64,000 bases of DNA from positions 496,001-560,000 of the forward strand of contig NZ_JAFCJE010000005.1 of the NCBI RefSeq assembly GCF_018131185.1, written 5' to 3'. Both the position numbers and the translations under genes were made by a program. Of this stretch, positions 8,001-17,550 are shown one piece after another (within the stretch, counting starts at the first letter, position 1; each line of letters begins with the position of its first letter). The stretch is from Bradyrhizobium diazoefficiens (lineage in GTDB: Bacteria > Pseudomonadota > Alphaproteobacteria > Rhizobiales > Xanthobacteraceae). Below the pieces are notes generated by a model. It searched no databases. It was not told where the DNA came from and saw only the letters and a list, made by a program, of their open reading frames with translations.

Positions 8001-8555
8001 ATGACCATGTCCGACGACGATATCATTGCTCCGCGCCGATCCCGTTCGGGCAGCGGCTCGCGTGCAGCCTCAGGCAAGGCGGCGCGCGGGCCGATCATCG
8101 ATCAGGAGGGCCATGAGGTCCGCCCCGAGGCGCTGGAGCCGGGATCTCGCGAGTTCCGCTTCGATCTCGGCAAGGACAATCCGTTTGCTGGCAATCCGTT
8201 CGGCAATTTGACGCGCGAGCAGCGGATCGCGCGGCTCGAGGCGATCGCAAAGCTGCTCGACGTTGCCTTCATCGTGCCCGGCACCAACATCCGCTACGGC
8301 ATCGACGGGCTGATCGGCCTGATCCCTGTCGTCGGCGACATCATCACGACGGCGATCTCGCTGTGGCTGGTGCGCGAGGCCCGCGCGCTGGGCGCACCCT
8401 GGTACATTACCGCGCGCATGCTGGGCAATGTCGCGCTCGACGGCGTGGTCGGCATCGTCCCGTTCGCGGGCGACGCTTTCGACGTCATGTTCCGCGCCAA
8501 CATGCGCAACGTCCGTCTGCTGCAGCGCTGGCTCGACAAGCAGCCGCGGATGTAG
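8001..8555 (+). CDS. DUF4112 membrane-associated protein
   Basis: A 184-residue protein. Residues 1-70 are charged and probably disordered. Residues 75-175 form the DUF4112 unit: RIARLEAIAKLLDVAFIVPG, then IRYGIDGLIGLIPVVGDII and a second glycine-rich helix GVVGIVPFAGDAFDVMF. The two G-x-IP-x-xGD hairpins are the family hallmark and suggest membrane association. Function is unknown across the family. ATG 8001 and ATG 8007 are both possible starts. A short hairpin (8578-8607) follows the stop. Confidence 0.82.
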   Translation: MTMSDDDIIAPRRSRSGSGSRAASGKAARGPIIDQEGHEVRPEALEPGSREFRFDLGKDNPFAGNPFGNLTREQRIARLEAIAKLLDVAFIVPGTNIRYGIDGLIGLIPVVGDIITTAISLWLVREARALGAPWYITARMLGNVALDGVVGIVPFAGDAFDVMFRANMRNVRLLQRWLDKQPRM

Positions 8556-8577
8556 GTGCGCAATTGCCCCGGCGGTT

Positions 8578-8607
8578 CGTCATGCCCGGACAAGCCAGGC
8601 CATGACG
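8578..8607. repeat. Short palindrome, fragment of a REP element
   Basis: CGTCATGCCCGG and CCAGGCCATGACG are imperfect inverted copies around a short loop. Its edges (CGTCATG, CATGACG) match those of the larger elements at 30050-30128 and 42624-42709, so this is probably a minimal copy of the same family. It lies 22 nt after the DUF4112 stop. Confidence 0.5.
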
Positions 8608-8636
8608 CTGTGGAAGCACGAAAGCCTCAAAACGCA

Positions 8637-8669
8637 AAAAGCGCGACGGCCTTTCGGCCATCGCGCTTT
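8637..8669 (-). terminator. Rho-independent terminator for the gene at 8698-8991
   Basis: On the minus strand the sequence reads AAAGCGCGATGGCC, a GAAA loop, then GGCCGTCGCGCTTTTT. That is a 14-bp stem with one mismatch followed by a T-run. It is placed 29 nt after the stop codon of the minus-strand gene that begins at 8991. Confidence 0.8.
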
Positions 8670-8697
8670 CCACGCACATCGGATGCTTGCGAAAAAC

Positions 8698-8991
8698 TTA
8701 CGCCGCGTCGGCGTCGGCTTCGGCCGGCTGCGCCGGCTTGGGACGACGGGGCAACGGGAAAGCTTCGCTCTCATAGAGCGAGCGGATGCCGTTCTGGTCG
8801 AAGCGCGCTTCCTCGACCTGGAGATAGGCGCCGTTCAGCGAATCCGTCGGCAACTGCTCCATCGCGAACTGCACGGCTTCGGCCGCGGTGCCGAACCGGC
8901 GATAGGTGAAGCCTGCACGCTTCTTCTTGCGGATCGCGGCGGGGAAGAGTTCGGCGGAGGTGTTGAAGTTGAACGGACGCAGTGGACGCAT
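8698..8991 (-). CDS. Small conserved protein of unknown function
   Basis: A 97-residue soluble protein starting at ATG 8991 (MRPLRPFNFNTSAELFPAAI), with a GAGGT ribosome-binding site about 9 nt upstream. It has a basic KKKRAGFTYRRF patch, then AAEAVQFAMEQLPTDSLNGA and a C-terminal Pro/Ala tail. The pattern 'F..AAEA..FA.E.L....L.GA.L...E.R' resembles small rhizobial proteins of unknown role. It has its own terminator at 8637-8669, so it is likely monocistronic. Confidence 0.72.
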   Translation of the reverse strand: MRPLRPFNFNTSAELFPAAIRKKKRAGFTYRRFGTAAEAVQFAMEQLPTDSLNGAYLQVEEARFDQNGIRSLYESEAFPLPRRPKPAQPAEADADAA

Positions 8992-9204
8992 GGTCAAAGA
9001 CCTCGTGATCTTGTCTGGGGCTTTAAGCGCGTGGGGTTTGGGAGGGCAGGGCCGCAATCAAGCGGGCCCGCCGCACATGCCATTTTCGACCTCTAATATA
9101 GGCCGTTTTGACAAAAATGCGACCCCCGCGATGGGAGATGATGAATCCGCGCATGGCAGCCCCGCACGCGCGATAAACCTTGTAATTTCAATGCTTTATT
9201 TGGC

Positions 9205-9369
9205 TTACAGTTTGCCAAGAAGCAACAGCAGGACCAGCACCACGAGCACGACGCCGCCGATCCCCATGCCGGAATGGCCCAGGCCATAGCCGTAACCCCC
9301 CAGGCGGCCGGACAGGCCCCCGAGAAGATAGATGATCACCAGGATGATCAGGATGGTCCCGAGTGACAT
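9205..9369 (-). CDS. DUF3309-like two-helix membrane peptide
   Basis: A 54-residue peptide from ATG 9369: MSLGTILIILVIIYLLGGLS, a glycine-rich loop with Tyr and His, then a VVLVVLVLLLLLG helix. The MSLGTIL start and the two helices around a GGYGYGLGHSG loop fit the DUF3309 family, found in many rhizobia. Function unknown, probably in the inner membrane. The open frame extends 8 codons upstream, but the MSLGT start matches the family. Confidence 0.78.
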   Translation of the reverse strand: MSLGTILIILVIIYLLGGLSGRLGGYGYGLGHSGMGIGGVVLVVLVLLLLLGKL

Positions 9370-9480
9370 GGCTTCCTCCCTGGCGGTCGCCAAAATGCGT
9401 GATCGGCCTCACCGCACCGCCAGAGAAGAAAGCACATCCCGGAGTCGGGTTCCACGAGGGAACCCGACGCCGCATGCTGA

Positions 9481-9900
<420 letters not shown>

Positions 9901-9930
9901 GGGTCTCCCGTTCCTGAGATGATCTCGCGA

Positions 9931-10647
9931 TCAGTTGGTGGCCTTGCTGGCACTGACCAGCGTCGGCTTTTCAATGTAGTTATCCGCGAACAGCTTTTTC
10001 AGGTTCTCGACCTTCGGCAGGTCGTTATAGGCGATGTAAGGCTGGTTCGGGTGCAGCGTCAGATAGTCCTGGTGGTAGGCCTCCGCGGGGTAGAACGCCT
10101 CCAGCGGGCCGACCTTGGTCACGATCGGCTTGCTGAAGACCTTGGCGCCATTGAGCTGGGCGATATAGGCCTCCGCCACCTTCTTCTGCTCGTCGGAGGT
10201 GGCGAAGATCGCCGAGCGATATTGCGGGCCGACGTCGGGGCCCTGCCGGTTGAGCTGGGTCGGGTCGTGCACCACCGAGAAGTAGATCTGGAGGATCTTG
10301 CCGTAGGAAATCTTCTTCGGATCGTACTTGATCTCGACGACCTCGGCGTGGCCGGTCCGGCCGCTCGAGACCGCCTTGTAGTCGGCGGTCGCCTTGGTGC
10401 CGCCGGCATAGCCGGAGACCGCGTTGACGACGCCTGCGGTGTGCTGGAAGACGCCCTGCACGCCCCAGAAGCAGCCGCCGGCTATCACCGCGGTCTGGAT
10501 CCCGCTCGCTTGTGCCGCATCCACGGCTGGGGCGGGAATCACGACCGCATCCTCGGCGGCCCGGGACGGCGTGGCAAAGACCAGCGCAAAGGTGAGCGAG
10601 AGGGCGGTGGTTGCGGCCAGCAGGGGGGCGAGGGCAGGTCGGCGCAT
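9931..10647 (-). CDS. msrA: Periplasmic peptide-methionine (S)-S-oxide reductase
   Basis: A 238-residue MsrA that reduces the S epimer of methionine sulfoxide. The catalytic motif is AGGCFWG with C59; the later YFSVVHDPTQLNRQGPDVG and YRSAIF segments are family-typical. Residues 1-30 are a signal peptide (LAPLLAATTALSLTFALVFA, cut at SRA-AE), so this enzyme works in the periplasm while MsrB appears cytosolic. It lies 30 nt upstream of msrB on the same strand. Confidence 0.95.
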   Translation of the reverse strand: MRRPALAPLLAATTALSLTFALVFATPSRAAEDAVVIPAPAVDAAQASGIQTAVIAGGCFWGVQGVFQHTAGVVNAVSGYAGGTKATADYKAVSSGRTGHAEVVEIKYDPKKISYGKILQIYFSVVHDPTQLNRQGPDVGPQYRSAIFATSDEQKKVAEAYIAQLNGAKVFSKPIVTKVGPLEAFYPAEAYHQDYLTLHPNQPYIAYNDLPKVENLKKLFADNYIEKPTLVSASKATN

Positions 10648-10906
10648 GGCGGATCCTCTTTCGGAAGGTCTGACAGTCTAGGGCGGTCGCGGCCGGACGA
10701 ACAGTTGCCCGGCCGCCTTTTCGCATCACCCGAGATACGGGCGCAGCCGCCGATTGTTACGGCGGGACGGACACGAGTCTGTGAAATGAGCCGGGCGGCA
10801 CGGTCCGGCGAGCGCCCGCTTGGCGAGACCGGGAACTCGGCGCTAGATGAACCGGGGCGATCGATGATCGACTCAAGAGGAATTCGGCTGGAGCAGGCCC
10901 GACAAC

Positions 10907-12592
10907 ATGCTGCGCGTGGTTTCCCTGATCCTCGTCCTCCTGGCCGCCGGCGTGTCGAGCGCCGCGGCCGACCCGCAAGCCGACGAGCTCGCCACCTGCC
11001 GCGACCGCCAGGCCGACGTGCAGGCCCGCGCCAATGCCTGCGAAAATCTGCTGAAGGCCGACAAGCTCACTGGCAAGGACAAGGCCATTGCGCTCTCCGC
11101 GCGCGGCAGCTCGCTGATCAACAGGCGCGACTACGACCATGCGATCGAGACCCTGTCCATCGCGCTCGATCTCGATCCGGACTACGTCATTGCCCTCAAC
11201 CTGCGCGGCCTCGCCTATGAGCGCAAGGGCCAGGACGACCTCGCCATGGCGGACTACAATCTCGCCCTCCAGAAGCGCCCGACCTATGGTGTCCCCTACA
11301 ACAATCGGGGCGTCATCCACGCGCGCAGAGGCGCGCAGCAAAGTGCGCTCGATGATTTCAGCCTGTCGATCAAATACACGCCGAAATTTTTGCTCGCCTG
11401 GACCAATCGTGCCCGCGCGCGCACGCTGATGAAGGATTTCGACGGTGCGCTCGCCGATTTCGCGGAGGCCGAGAAGATCGACCCGGCCGCGCCGCAGATC
11501 GCCGGCAACCGCTGCATCACCTACGGCATGATGGGCAAGTTCGATCAGGCCTTTGCCGACTGCAACCGCCTGATCGAGAAGCAGCCGAAGAACGTATTCG
11601 CGGTCAACAATCGCGCCGACGTCAGCATGATGAAGGGCGACCTCGACGCCGCCCTGAAGGACTACAACACGGCCATCCAGATCAATCCGAACAACGTTCG
11701 CGCCCATTCCGGCCGCGGCCAGATCTATGAGATGAGGCGCGATCTCGCCCAGGCGCGCGCCGACTATCGGGCGGCGGCCTATTCGCTGACGAAGTTCGAC
11801 GAGCCCGATGTCGCGCGCGCCCGCGCCAAGGCGCAGGAGCGGCTCGCCGCGCTGATGCCGCAGACGCCGGGAGGCGCGTCCACCGGCCGCCGCGTTGCGC
11901 TGGTGATCGGCAACGGCGCCTACAAGAACGTCCATGCGCTGCCGAATCCGCCGCGCGATGCGAAGCTGATCGCAGGCGTGCTGCGCGATCTCGGCTTCCA
12001 GAGCGTGATGGATGCCAAAGACCTCACCCGCGACACGTTCTTCCGGACGCTGAAAGCCTTCGCCGAGGAAGCGGAAAAGGCCGATTGGGCGGTGGTCTAC
12101 TATGCCGGCCACGGTTTCGAGATCGGCGGGGTGAACTATCTGGTTCCGGTCGATGCCAGGCTCACCGCCGACAAGGACGCCGAGACCGAGGCCGTCGCGC
12201 TGGAGCAGGTGATCGCCGCCGTCGGGGCCGCGCGAAAGGTGCGTCTCGTGGTGCTGGATGCCTGCCGCGACAATCCGTTCGCGCCGGCCATGCAACGCAC
12301 GCTGTCGCTGAAGCTGGTCGACAGGGGCTTTTCCAACATCGAGCCCGGCGCCGGCTTCATGGTGGTCTACGCCGCCAAGCATGGCGAGACCGCGATGGAC
12401 GGTGATGGTGCCGCCAACAGCCCGTTCGCCACGGCGCTCGCCCGCGAGATCAAGCAGCCGCGCGTCGAAATCCGGAAACTGTTCGACATCATCCGCGACG
12501 ACGTCTGGGCAGCGACCAGGCACGCCCAGCAGCCGTTCACCTACGGCTCGCCGCCGGGCCGGGAGGATTTCTACTTCGTCGCGGGTAAGTGA
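10907..12592 (+). CDS. Secreted TPR protein with a C-terminal caspase-like protease domain
   Basis: A 561-residue protein. Residues 1-21 are a signal peptide (LRVVSLILVLLAAGVSSAAA). About residues 45-300 are tandem TPRs (for example ALNLRGLAYERKGQDDLAMA, then AVNNRADVSMMKGDLDAALK). Residues 326-470 form a peptidase C14 caspase fold: RRVALVIGNGAYKN, catalytic His402 in VVYYAGHGFE and catalytic Cys453 in VLDACRDNPF. Both catalytic residues are intact, so it should be an active cysteine protease of the orthocaspase type, acting outside the cytoplasm. Substrate unknown. It is followed by a palindromic repeat and a converging helicase gene. Confidence 0.93.
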   Translation: MLRVVSLILVLLAAGVSSAAADPQADELATCRDRQADVQARANACENLLKADKLTGKDKAIALSARGSSLINRRDYDHAIETLSIALDLDPDYVIALNLRGLAYERKGQDDLAMADYNLALQKRPTYGVPYNNRGVIHARRGAQQSALDDFSLSIKYTPKFLLAWTNRARARTLMKDFDGALADFAEAEKIDPAAPQIAGNRCITYGMMGKFDQAFADCNRLIEKQPKNVFAVNNRADVSMMKGDLDAALKDYNTAIQINPNNVRAHSGRGQIYEMRRDLAQARADYRAAAYSLTKFDEPDVARARAKAQERLAALMPQTPGGASTGRRVALVIGNGAYKNVHALPNPPRDAKLIAGVLRDLGFQSVMDAKDLTRDTFFRTLKAFAEEAEKADWAVVYYAGHGFEIGGVNYLVPVDARLTADKDAETEAVALEQVIAAVGAARKVRLVVLDACRDNPFAPAMQRTLSLKLVDRGFSNIEPGAGFMVVYAAKHGETAMDGDGAANSPFATALAREIKQPRVEIRKLFDIIRDDVWAATRHAQQPFTYGSPPGREDFYFVAGK

Positions 12593-12600
12593 GGGAGTGC

Positions 12601-12693
12601 CGTAGGGCGGGCAAAGCGAACCGCGCCCACGATTTCTGACTTGCTGAGGGAGAGCGCGGGCACGGCGCGTTGCGCCTTTGCCCACCCGACGGC
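12601..12693. repeat. Palindromic intergenic repeat
   Basis: The left edge CGTAGGGCGGGCAAAGCG and the right edge CGCCTTTGCCCACCCGACG are inverted copies. An inner pair (CGCGCCCA against GGGCACGGCGCG) also pairs. It lies between the converging caspase and helicase genes. The edge sequence (GTAGGGCGGGCAAAGCG) is a known style of rhizobial dispersed repeat and is distantly similar to the element at 43593-43710. Confidence 0.65.
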
Positions 12694-12700
12694 AGCGAAT

Positions 12701-13816
12701 CTAAACGACGATACTCAACCTTTTCGCCGCGCGCGTGATCCCCGTGTACAGCCACCGCGCCCTGGATTCCTGAAACGCGAAGCTCTCGTCGAACAGCACG
12801 ACGTCGTCCCATTGCGAGCCCTGCGACTTGTGCACGGTGAGCACATAGCCGTAGTCGAACTCGTCATAGGGCTTGCGCTGCTCCCAGGCGATCTGCTCGA
12901 CGCCGCCTTCGAAGCAATCGGCGCGCACCGAGACCTTGGTCACCTTGTGTCCGAAATCCTCGTCCGGAGACAGCCGCATCGAGAGGATGCGCGACTTCGA
13001 GCGCGAGGTGTTGCGTGACTTCACCCGCCACAGGCCGCCGTTGAACAGGCCCTTCTTGCGGTTGTTGCGCAGGCACACCAGCTTGTCGCCGGCGACCGGA
13101 AAGACGTCCTCGATGTTCTGGCGCTGGCGCACCCGCATGTTGTACGCGCGCCTCGTGTTGTTGCGGCCGACCAGCACCTGGTCGGCGCCCATGACGCGGT
13201 CGGGGTCGAGCTCCTTGCGGGAGACCACCTCGCTCTCGCCATAGCGGCCGATGTCGAGTTCGCGTCCCTCGCGGACATCCATCGACATCCGCACGATCGG
13301 ATCGTCCTGCGCCTGGCGGTGCACCTCGGTCAGCATCGCGTCCGGTTCGGTATTTGTGAAGAAGCCGCCGCCCTGGATCGGCGGCAGCTGCGCGGGATCT
13401 CCCAGCACCAGCAGCGGGCAGTCGAACGACATCAGGTCGCGCCCCAATTCAGCGTCGACCATCGAGCATTCGTCGATCACGATCAGCTTGGCCTTCGAGG
13501 CCGGCGCGTCGTCCCACAATTCGAAGCTCGGCTGTTCCTCGCCGGATTCGCGGGCGCGGTAGATCAGCGAATGGATGGTAGAGGCCTCGTCGCAACCCTT
13601 GTTGCGCATGACAAGGGCGGCCTTGCCGGTGAAGGCGGCGAACTTCACCTCGCCATCGACGCCTTCGGCGATGTGCCGCGCCAGCGTTGTCTTGCCCGTC
13701 CCGGCGAAGCCGAACAGGCGGAACACCGGCGGCGTGCCGTTACGACCGGGTTTTGCTTTCAGCCAGTCGCCGACGGCCTTGAGGGCGGCATCCTGATGCG
13801 GGGTGAAGGTGGCCAT
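12701..13816 (-). CDS. RecD-like ATP-dependent DNA helicase
   Basis: A 371-residue superfamily 1 helicase of the compact RecD/Dda type. The Walker A motif FGFAGTGKTT is at 36-44 and Walker B LIVIDECSMVD at 111-121. GDPAQLPPI follows as motif III. Near the C-terminus, GYVLTVHKSQGSQWDDVVL is the UvrD-C/RecD2 motif VI region and TGITRAAK follows it. The start is ATG 13816 (MATFTPHQDAALKAV); the 24 upstream codons do not look coding. It is much shorter than RecD of RecBCD and has no RecB/RecC neighbours, so it acts alone or with other partners. Confidence 0.9.
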   Translation of the reverse strand: MATFTPHQDAALKAVGDWLKAKPGRNGTPPVFRLFGFAGTGKTTLARHIAEGVDGEVKFAAFTGKAALVMRNKGCDEASTIHSLIYRARESGEEQPSFELWDDAPASKAKLIVIDECSMVDAELGRDLMSFDCPLLVLGDPAQLPPIQGGGFFTNTEPDAMLTEVHRQAQDDPIVRMSMDVREGRELDIGRYGESEVVSRKELDPDRVMGADQVLVGRNNTRRAYNMRVRQRQNIEDVFPVAGDKLVCLRNNRKKGLFNGGLWRVKSRNTSRSKSRILSMRLSPDEDFGHKVTKVSVRADCFEGGVEQIAWEQRKPYDEFDYGYVLTVHKSQGSQWDDVVLFDESFAFQESRARWLYTGITRAAKRLSIVV

Positions 13817-13903
13817 GTCTGTCTTGAGAGGTGCGAAACGAGGCGATTCGCTATCCCCCAAAACTAACCATTCGCTCCGCCCGTTCAAGCCGCCGGGCTG
13901 GCC

Positions 13904-14557
13904 TTACTGCCAGCCGGGAACGCCGCGCATGTCGGGCAGCTGATGGGCGATGCCCTTGTGGCAGTCGATGCAGGTCTTCTCCTTGGTGAACAGGAAGCGC
14001 TGGTGCGCCACTGATGCGCGCGGCGACTGCTTGGTGATGTCCATGGAATCGGCGCTGTGGCAGTTGCGGCACTCCAGCGAATCGTTGGCCTTGAAGCGGG
14101 CCCATTCATGCGCCGCCAGTTCGAGCCGGTGGTCCTGGAATTTCTCGCGGGTGTCGATGGTGCCGAAGATCTTGCCCCAGACTTCCTTGGAGGCCTGCAT
14201 CTTGCGCGCGATCTTGTCGGTCCAGTTGTGCGGCACGTGGCAGTCCGGGCATGTCGCGCGCACGCCGGAGCGGTTGCTGAAGTGGATGGTCGACTTCAGC
14301 TCGGCGTAGACGTTGTCCTTCATCTCGTGGCAGCCGGTGCAGAACTTCTCGGTGTTGGTGATTTCCAGCGCGGTGTTGAAGCCGCCCCAGAAGATCACGC
14401 CGGCAACGAAACCGGCCAGCACCAGGGTGCCGAGGGCGAATACCGAGCTCGGCCGGGTCAGCACCTGCCAGAGCTCCAACGCAAACTCCCGGCTTCGCGC
14501 CAGGAAGCCGCGCTTGGTCTTCAGCTCGGCCTTGGGCCCGTCAGCGGTCGTCGTCAT
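13904..14557 (-). CDS. napC: Membrane tetraheme cytochrome c, quinol to NapAB electron donor
   Basis: A 217-residue NapC/NirT protein that takes electrons from quinol and passes them to NapB and NapA. One N-terminal membrane helix lies at about 40-58. Four CxxCH heme sites start at C73, C103, C163 and C196. The gene start (ATG 14557) overlaps the napB stop by 4 nt, so the two are translationally coupled. Last gene of napEDABC. Confidence 0.97.
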   Translation of the reverse strand: MTTTADGPKAELKTKRGFLARSREFALELWQVLTRPSSVFALGTLVLAGFVAGVIFWGGFNTALEITNTEKFCTGCHEMKDNVYAELKSTIHFSNRSGVRATCPDCHVPHNWTDKIARKMQASKEVWGKIFGTIDTREKFQDHRLELAAHEWARFKANDSLECRNCHSADSMDITKQSPRASVAHQRFLFTKEKTCIDCHKGIAHQLPDMRGVPGWQ

Positions 14558-15024
14558 CGCCGGCCACCGGGGCTGGCGCGCGACAGCAGCGTGTCGATGT
14601 CGATGAAGTCGTTGCTGACCGGCGGATTGGCGGTGTTCTGCGGCACGTGGCATTCCGTGCAGAAGAAGCGTCGCGGCGAGACCGAGGCCAGGAACTGGCC
14701 GTCGCGGTCCATGAAGTGCGTGATCGAGACCATCGGCGCCTGCGATTCCGCCGTGCGCGCCCGTGCGTGGCAGGACAGGCATTTGTTGCCGTTGAGGTCG
14801 ATCTGGTAGCCGTCGATACTGTGCGGGATCACCGGCGGCTGTTCCGGATAGTTGCGCACCTCCTTCTCGGAGGTGTTGCGGTTCGGCAGCATCGGCGGTG
14901 CCGGTCCCTCGTCGTTGAGCGGTGTCGGGCCGCGCAGGCCGGACGTCACCGTCTGCGCGGTCAATGAACCGGTACCCGCGGCGATTGCGACCGCGAGCAG
15001 GACTATTGCAAATCTTTTCATCAT
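14554..15024 (-). CDS. napB: Periplasmic nitrate reductase diheme cytochrome c subunit
   Basis: A 156-residue protein with a signal peptide (FAIVLLAVAIAAGTGSLTA) and two CxxCH heme sites: CLSCH at C82 and CTECH at C122. The pattern PPVIPHSIDGYQID...N.CLSCH is family-typical. It relays electrons from NapC to NapA in the periplasm. It overlaps napA (ATG within the napA stop) and napC by 4 nt each. Confidence 0.97.
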   Translation of the reverse strand: MMKRFAIVLLAVAIAAGTGSLTAQTVTSGLRGPTPLNDEGPAPPMLPNRNTSEKEVRNYPEQPPVIPHSIDGYQIDLNGNKCLSCHARARTAESQAPMVSITHFMDRDGQFLASVSPRRFFCTECHVPQNTANPPVSNDFIDIDTLLSRASPGGRR

Positions 15025-17534
15025 GACAGGCTCACCCGCTCGATGCGCACGGCGCATTTCTTGAAGTCGGTCTGCAGCGAGATCGGATCGGTCGCGTCCA
15101 GCGTCACCTTGTTGATCAGCTTGGATTCGTCGAACCAGGGCACGAAGACGAGGCCGCGCGGCGGCCGGTCGCGACCGCGCGTTTCGACCCGGGCGCGGAT
15201 GAATCCGCGGCGGGACACGACCTTCACTTCGTCGCCGCGCCGGAGCTTCATGTCCTGTGCGTCGTCGGGATGGATGAAGCAGACGGCTTCGGGGAAGGCC
15301 TTGAAGAGCTCGGGCACGCGGCGCGTCATGGTGCCGGAGTGCCAGTGCTCCAGCACGCGGCCGGTCGAGAGCCAGTACGGATAGTCGTTGTCCGGCGATT
15401 CCGCCGGCGGCTCGTAGGGCAGCGCGAAGATGCGCGCCTTGCCGTCGGCATGGCCGTAGAACTGCACGTCGGTGCCCTGCTTGACGTAGGGGTCGCTGCC
15501 CTCGCGGAAGCGCCACTTCGTCTCCTGGCCGTTGACCACCGGCCAGCGCAGGCCGCGCTCGCGGTGATAGGTGTCGAACGGCGCGAGGTCGTGGCCATGG
15601 CCGCGGCCGAACTGGGCATATTCCTCGAACAGGCCCTTGTGGACGTAGAAGCCGAAGGCCTTGGATTCGTCGTTGGCGTAGCCCGCCTCGATGTCGGTAA
15701 CAGGGAATTTGTCGACCTGCCCGTTCCTGTAGAGCACGTCGAACAGCGTCTTGCCGCGAACGTCCGGCTTCTTGGCGATCAGCTCCGCGGGCCAGACCTC
15801 CTCGATCTTGAAGCGCTTGGAGAACTCCATCAGCTGCCAGAGATCGGACTTCGACTCGCCCGGCGCGGGGACGAGTTGATGCCAGAACTGGGTGCGCCGC
15901 TCGGCGTTGCCGTAGGCGCCCTCCTTCTCCACCCACATCGCGGTGGGCAGGATCAGGTCGGCGGCAAGCGCGGTCACGGAAGGGTAGGCATCCGAGACCA
16001 CGATGAAATTGTCGGGGTTGCGGAAACCGGGATAGGTCTCTTCGTTGATGTTGGGCCCGGCCTGGAGGTTGTTGTTGACCTGCACCCAATAGGCGTTGAT
16101 CAGGCCGTCCTTCAGCATCCGGCTCTGCAGCACGGCGTGGGCGCCGTTCTTGTCCGGAATGGTGCCTTCGGGCAGCTGCCAGATGTGCTCGGCGTGATCG
16201 CGATGCGCCTTGTTGGTCACGACCATGTCGGCGGGCAGGCGGTGCGAGAAGGTGCCGACCTCGCGCGCGGTGCCGCAGGCCGAGGGCTGGCCGGTCAGCG
16301 AGAACGGGCTGTTGCCGGGCGAGGAGATCTTTCCGGTCAGAAGATGGATGTTGTAGACGAGGTTGTTGCACCAGACACCGCGGGTGTGCTGGTTGAAGCC
16401 CATGGTCCAGAACGAGACCACCTTGGTCTTGGGATCGGCATAGAGCTCGGCGAGCGCCTCCAGCCGGTTGAGCGGCACGCCCGACATTTCGGCGGCCTTC
16501 TCCAGCGTGTATTCCGACACGAACTTGACGAACTCGTCATAGCTCATGTCCGTGGCGTCGTTGGGTTTCGCCGCGCCGGTTGCCTTCTTCTGCAGCGGAT
16601 GCTCGGGCCGCAGGCCATAGCCGATGTCGGTCTGACCGCGCTTGAACACGGTATGCTTGGCGATGAAGTCCTTGTTGACCCGGCCGGTCTTGATGATGTG
16701 GTTGGCGATGGCGTTGAGGATGTAGAGGTCGGTGTGCGGCTTGAACACCATGCCGATGTCGGCGAGGTCGAACGAGCGGTGCTCGAAGGTCGAGAGCACG
16801 GCGACACGGACATGCGGCGCAGACAGACGGCGGTCGGCCAGACGCGTCCACAGGATCGGGTGCATCTCCGCCATGTTGGAGCCCCACAGCACGAAGGCGT
16901 CGGTCGCCTCGATGTCGTCATAGCAGCCGGGCGGCTCGTCGATGCCGAAGGTGCGCATCATGCCGGCAACGGCGGAGGCCATGCAGTGACGTGCATTGGG
17001 GTCGATGTTGTTGGTGCGGAAGCCGGCCTTGAACAGTTTCGAGGCCGCATAGCCTTCCCAGATGGTCCACTGGCCGGAGCCGAACATCGCGACGCCGTTC
17101 GGCCCGCGCTTCTTGATCGCCTCCTTCCACTTCAGCTCCATGATGTCGAAGGCTTCGGTCCAGGACACGGGCGTGAACTCGCCGTCCTTGTCGTATTTGC
17201 CGCCCGTCTTGCGCAGCATCGGCTGGGTCAGGCGGTCGTGGCCGTACATGATCTTGGAGAGGAAGTAGCCCTTGACGCAGTTGAGGCCGCGATTGACCTC
17301 GGACTTGATGTCGCCGTGAGTGGCGACGACGCGATTGTCCTTGGTCCCGACCATCACCGAGCAGCCGGTGCCGCAGAAGCGGCAGGCGGCCTTGTCCCAT
17401 TTCATTTCGGCACTGCTGCGCTCGGTGACGAGATTGGCGGCGAGCGCAGGAACCGGCATGCCGGCGGCGGCGGCCGCGATTGCGGCGGCCTCGAGCTTCA
17501 GCATCTGGCGGCGGTCGAGCTTGGGCGATGTCAT
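15021..17534 (-). CDS. napA: Periplasmic nitrate reductase, molybdenum catalytic subunit
   Basis: An 837-residue molybdopterin enzyme that reduces nitrate to nitrite in the periplasm. The N-terminus has a Tat signal (LDRRQMLKLEAAAIAAA). The [4Fe-4S] ligands are C51, C54, C58 and C86 in ACRFCGTGCSVMVG and GLNCVKGY. Other Mo-bisMGD family segments are MFGSGQWTIWEGY, ARHCMASAVAG and NNLQAGPNINEETYPGFRNP. The start is ATG 17534; the upstream 37 codons overlap napD in another frame and are not family-like. Confidence 0.98.
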   Translation of the reverse strand: MTSPKLDRRQMLKLEAAAIAAAAAGMPVPALAANLVTERSSAEMKWDKAACRFCGTGCSVMVGTKDNRVVATHGDIKSEVNRGLNCVKGYFLSKIMYGHDRLTQPMLRKTGGKYDKDGEFTPVSWTEAFDIMELKWKEAIKKRGPNGVAMFGSGQWTIWEGYAASKLFKAGFRTNNIDPNARHCMASAVAGMMRTFGIDEPPGCYDDIEATDAFVLWGSNMAEMHPILWTRLADRRLSAPHVRVAVLSTFEHRSFDLADIGMVFKPHTDLYILNAIANHIIKTGRVNKDFIAKHTVFKRGQTDIGYGLRPEHPLQKKATGAAKPNDATDMSYDEFVKFVSEYTLEKAAEMSGVPLNRLEALAELYADPKTKVVSFWTMGFNQHTRGVWCNNLVYNIHLLTGKISSPGNSPFSLTGQPSACGTAREVGTFSHRLPADMVVTNKAHRDHAEHIWQLPEGTIPDKNGAHAVLQSRMLKDGLINAYWVQVNNNLQAGPNINEETYPGFRNPDNFIVVSDAYPSVTALAADLILPTAMWVEKEGAYGNAERRTQFWHQLVPAPGESKSDLWQLMEFSKRFKIEEVWPAELIAKKPDVRGKTLFDVLYRNGQVDKFPVTDIEAGYANDESKAFGFYVHKGLFEEYAQFGRGHGHDLAPFDTYHRERGLRWPVVNGQETKWRFREGSDPYVKQGTDVQFYGHADGKARIFALPYEPPAESPDNDYPYWLSTGRVLEHWHSGTMTRRVPELFKAFPEAVCFIHPDDAQDMKLRRGDEVKVVSRRGFIRARVETRGRDRPPRGLVFVPWFDESKLINKVTLDATDPISLQTDFKKCAVRIERVSLS

Positions 17535-17550
17535 GATGGCTCTTCCTGAC

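Noticed and set aside
15270..17549. A 759-codon plus-strand ORF opposite napA
   Set aside because: Same GC-driven shadow effect; napA has every cofactor ligand on the other strand.
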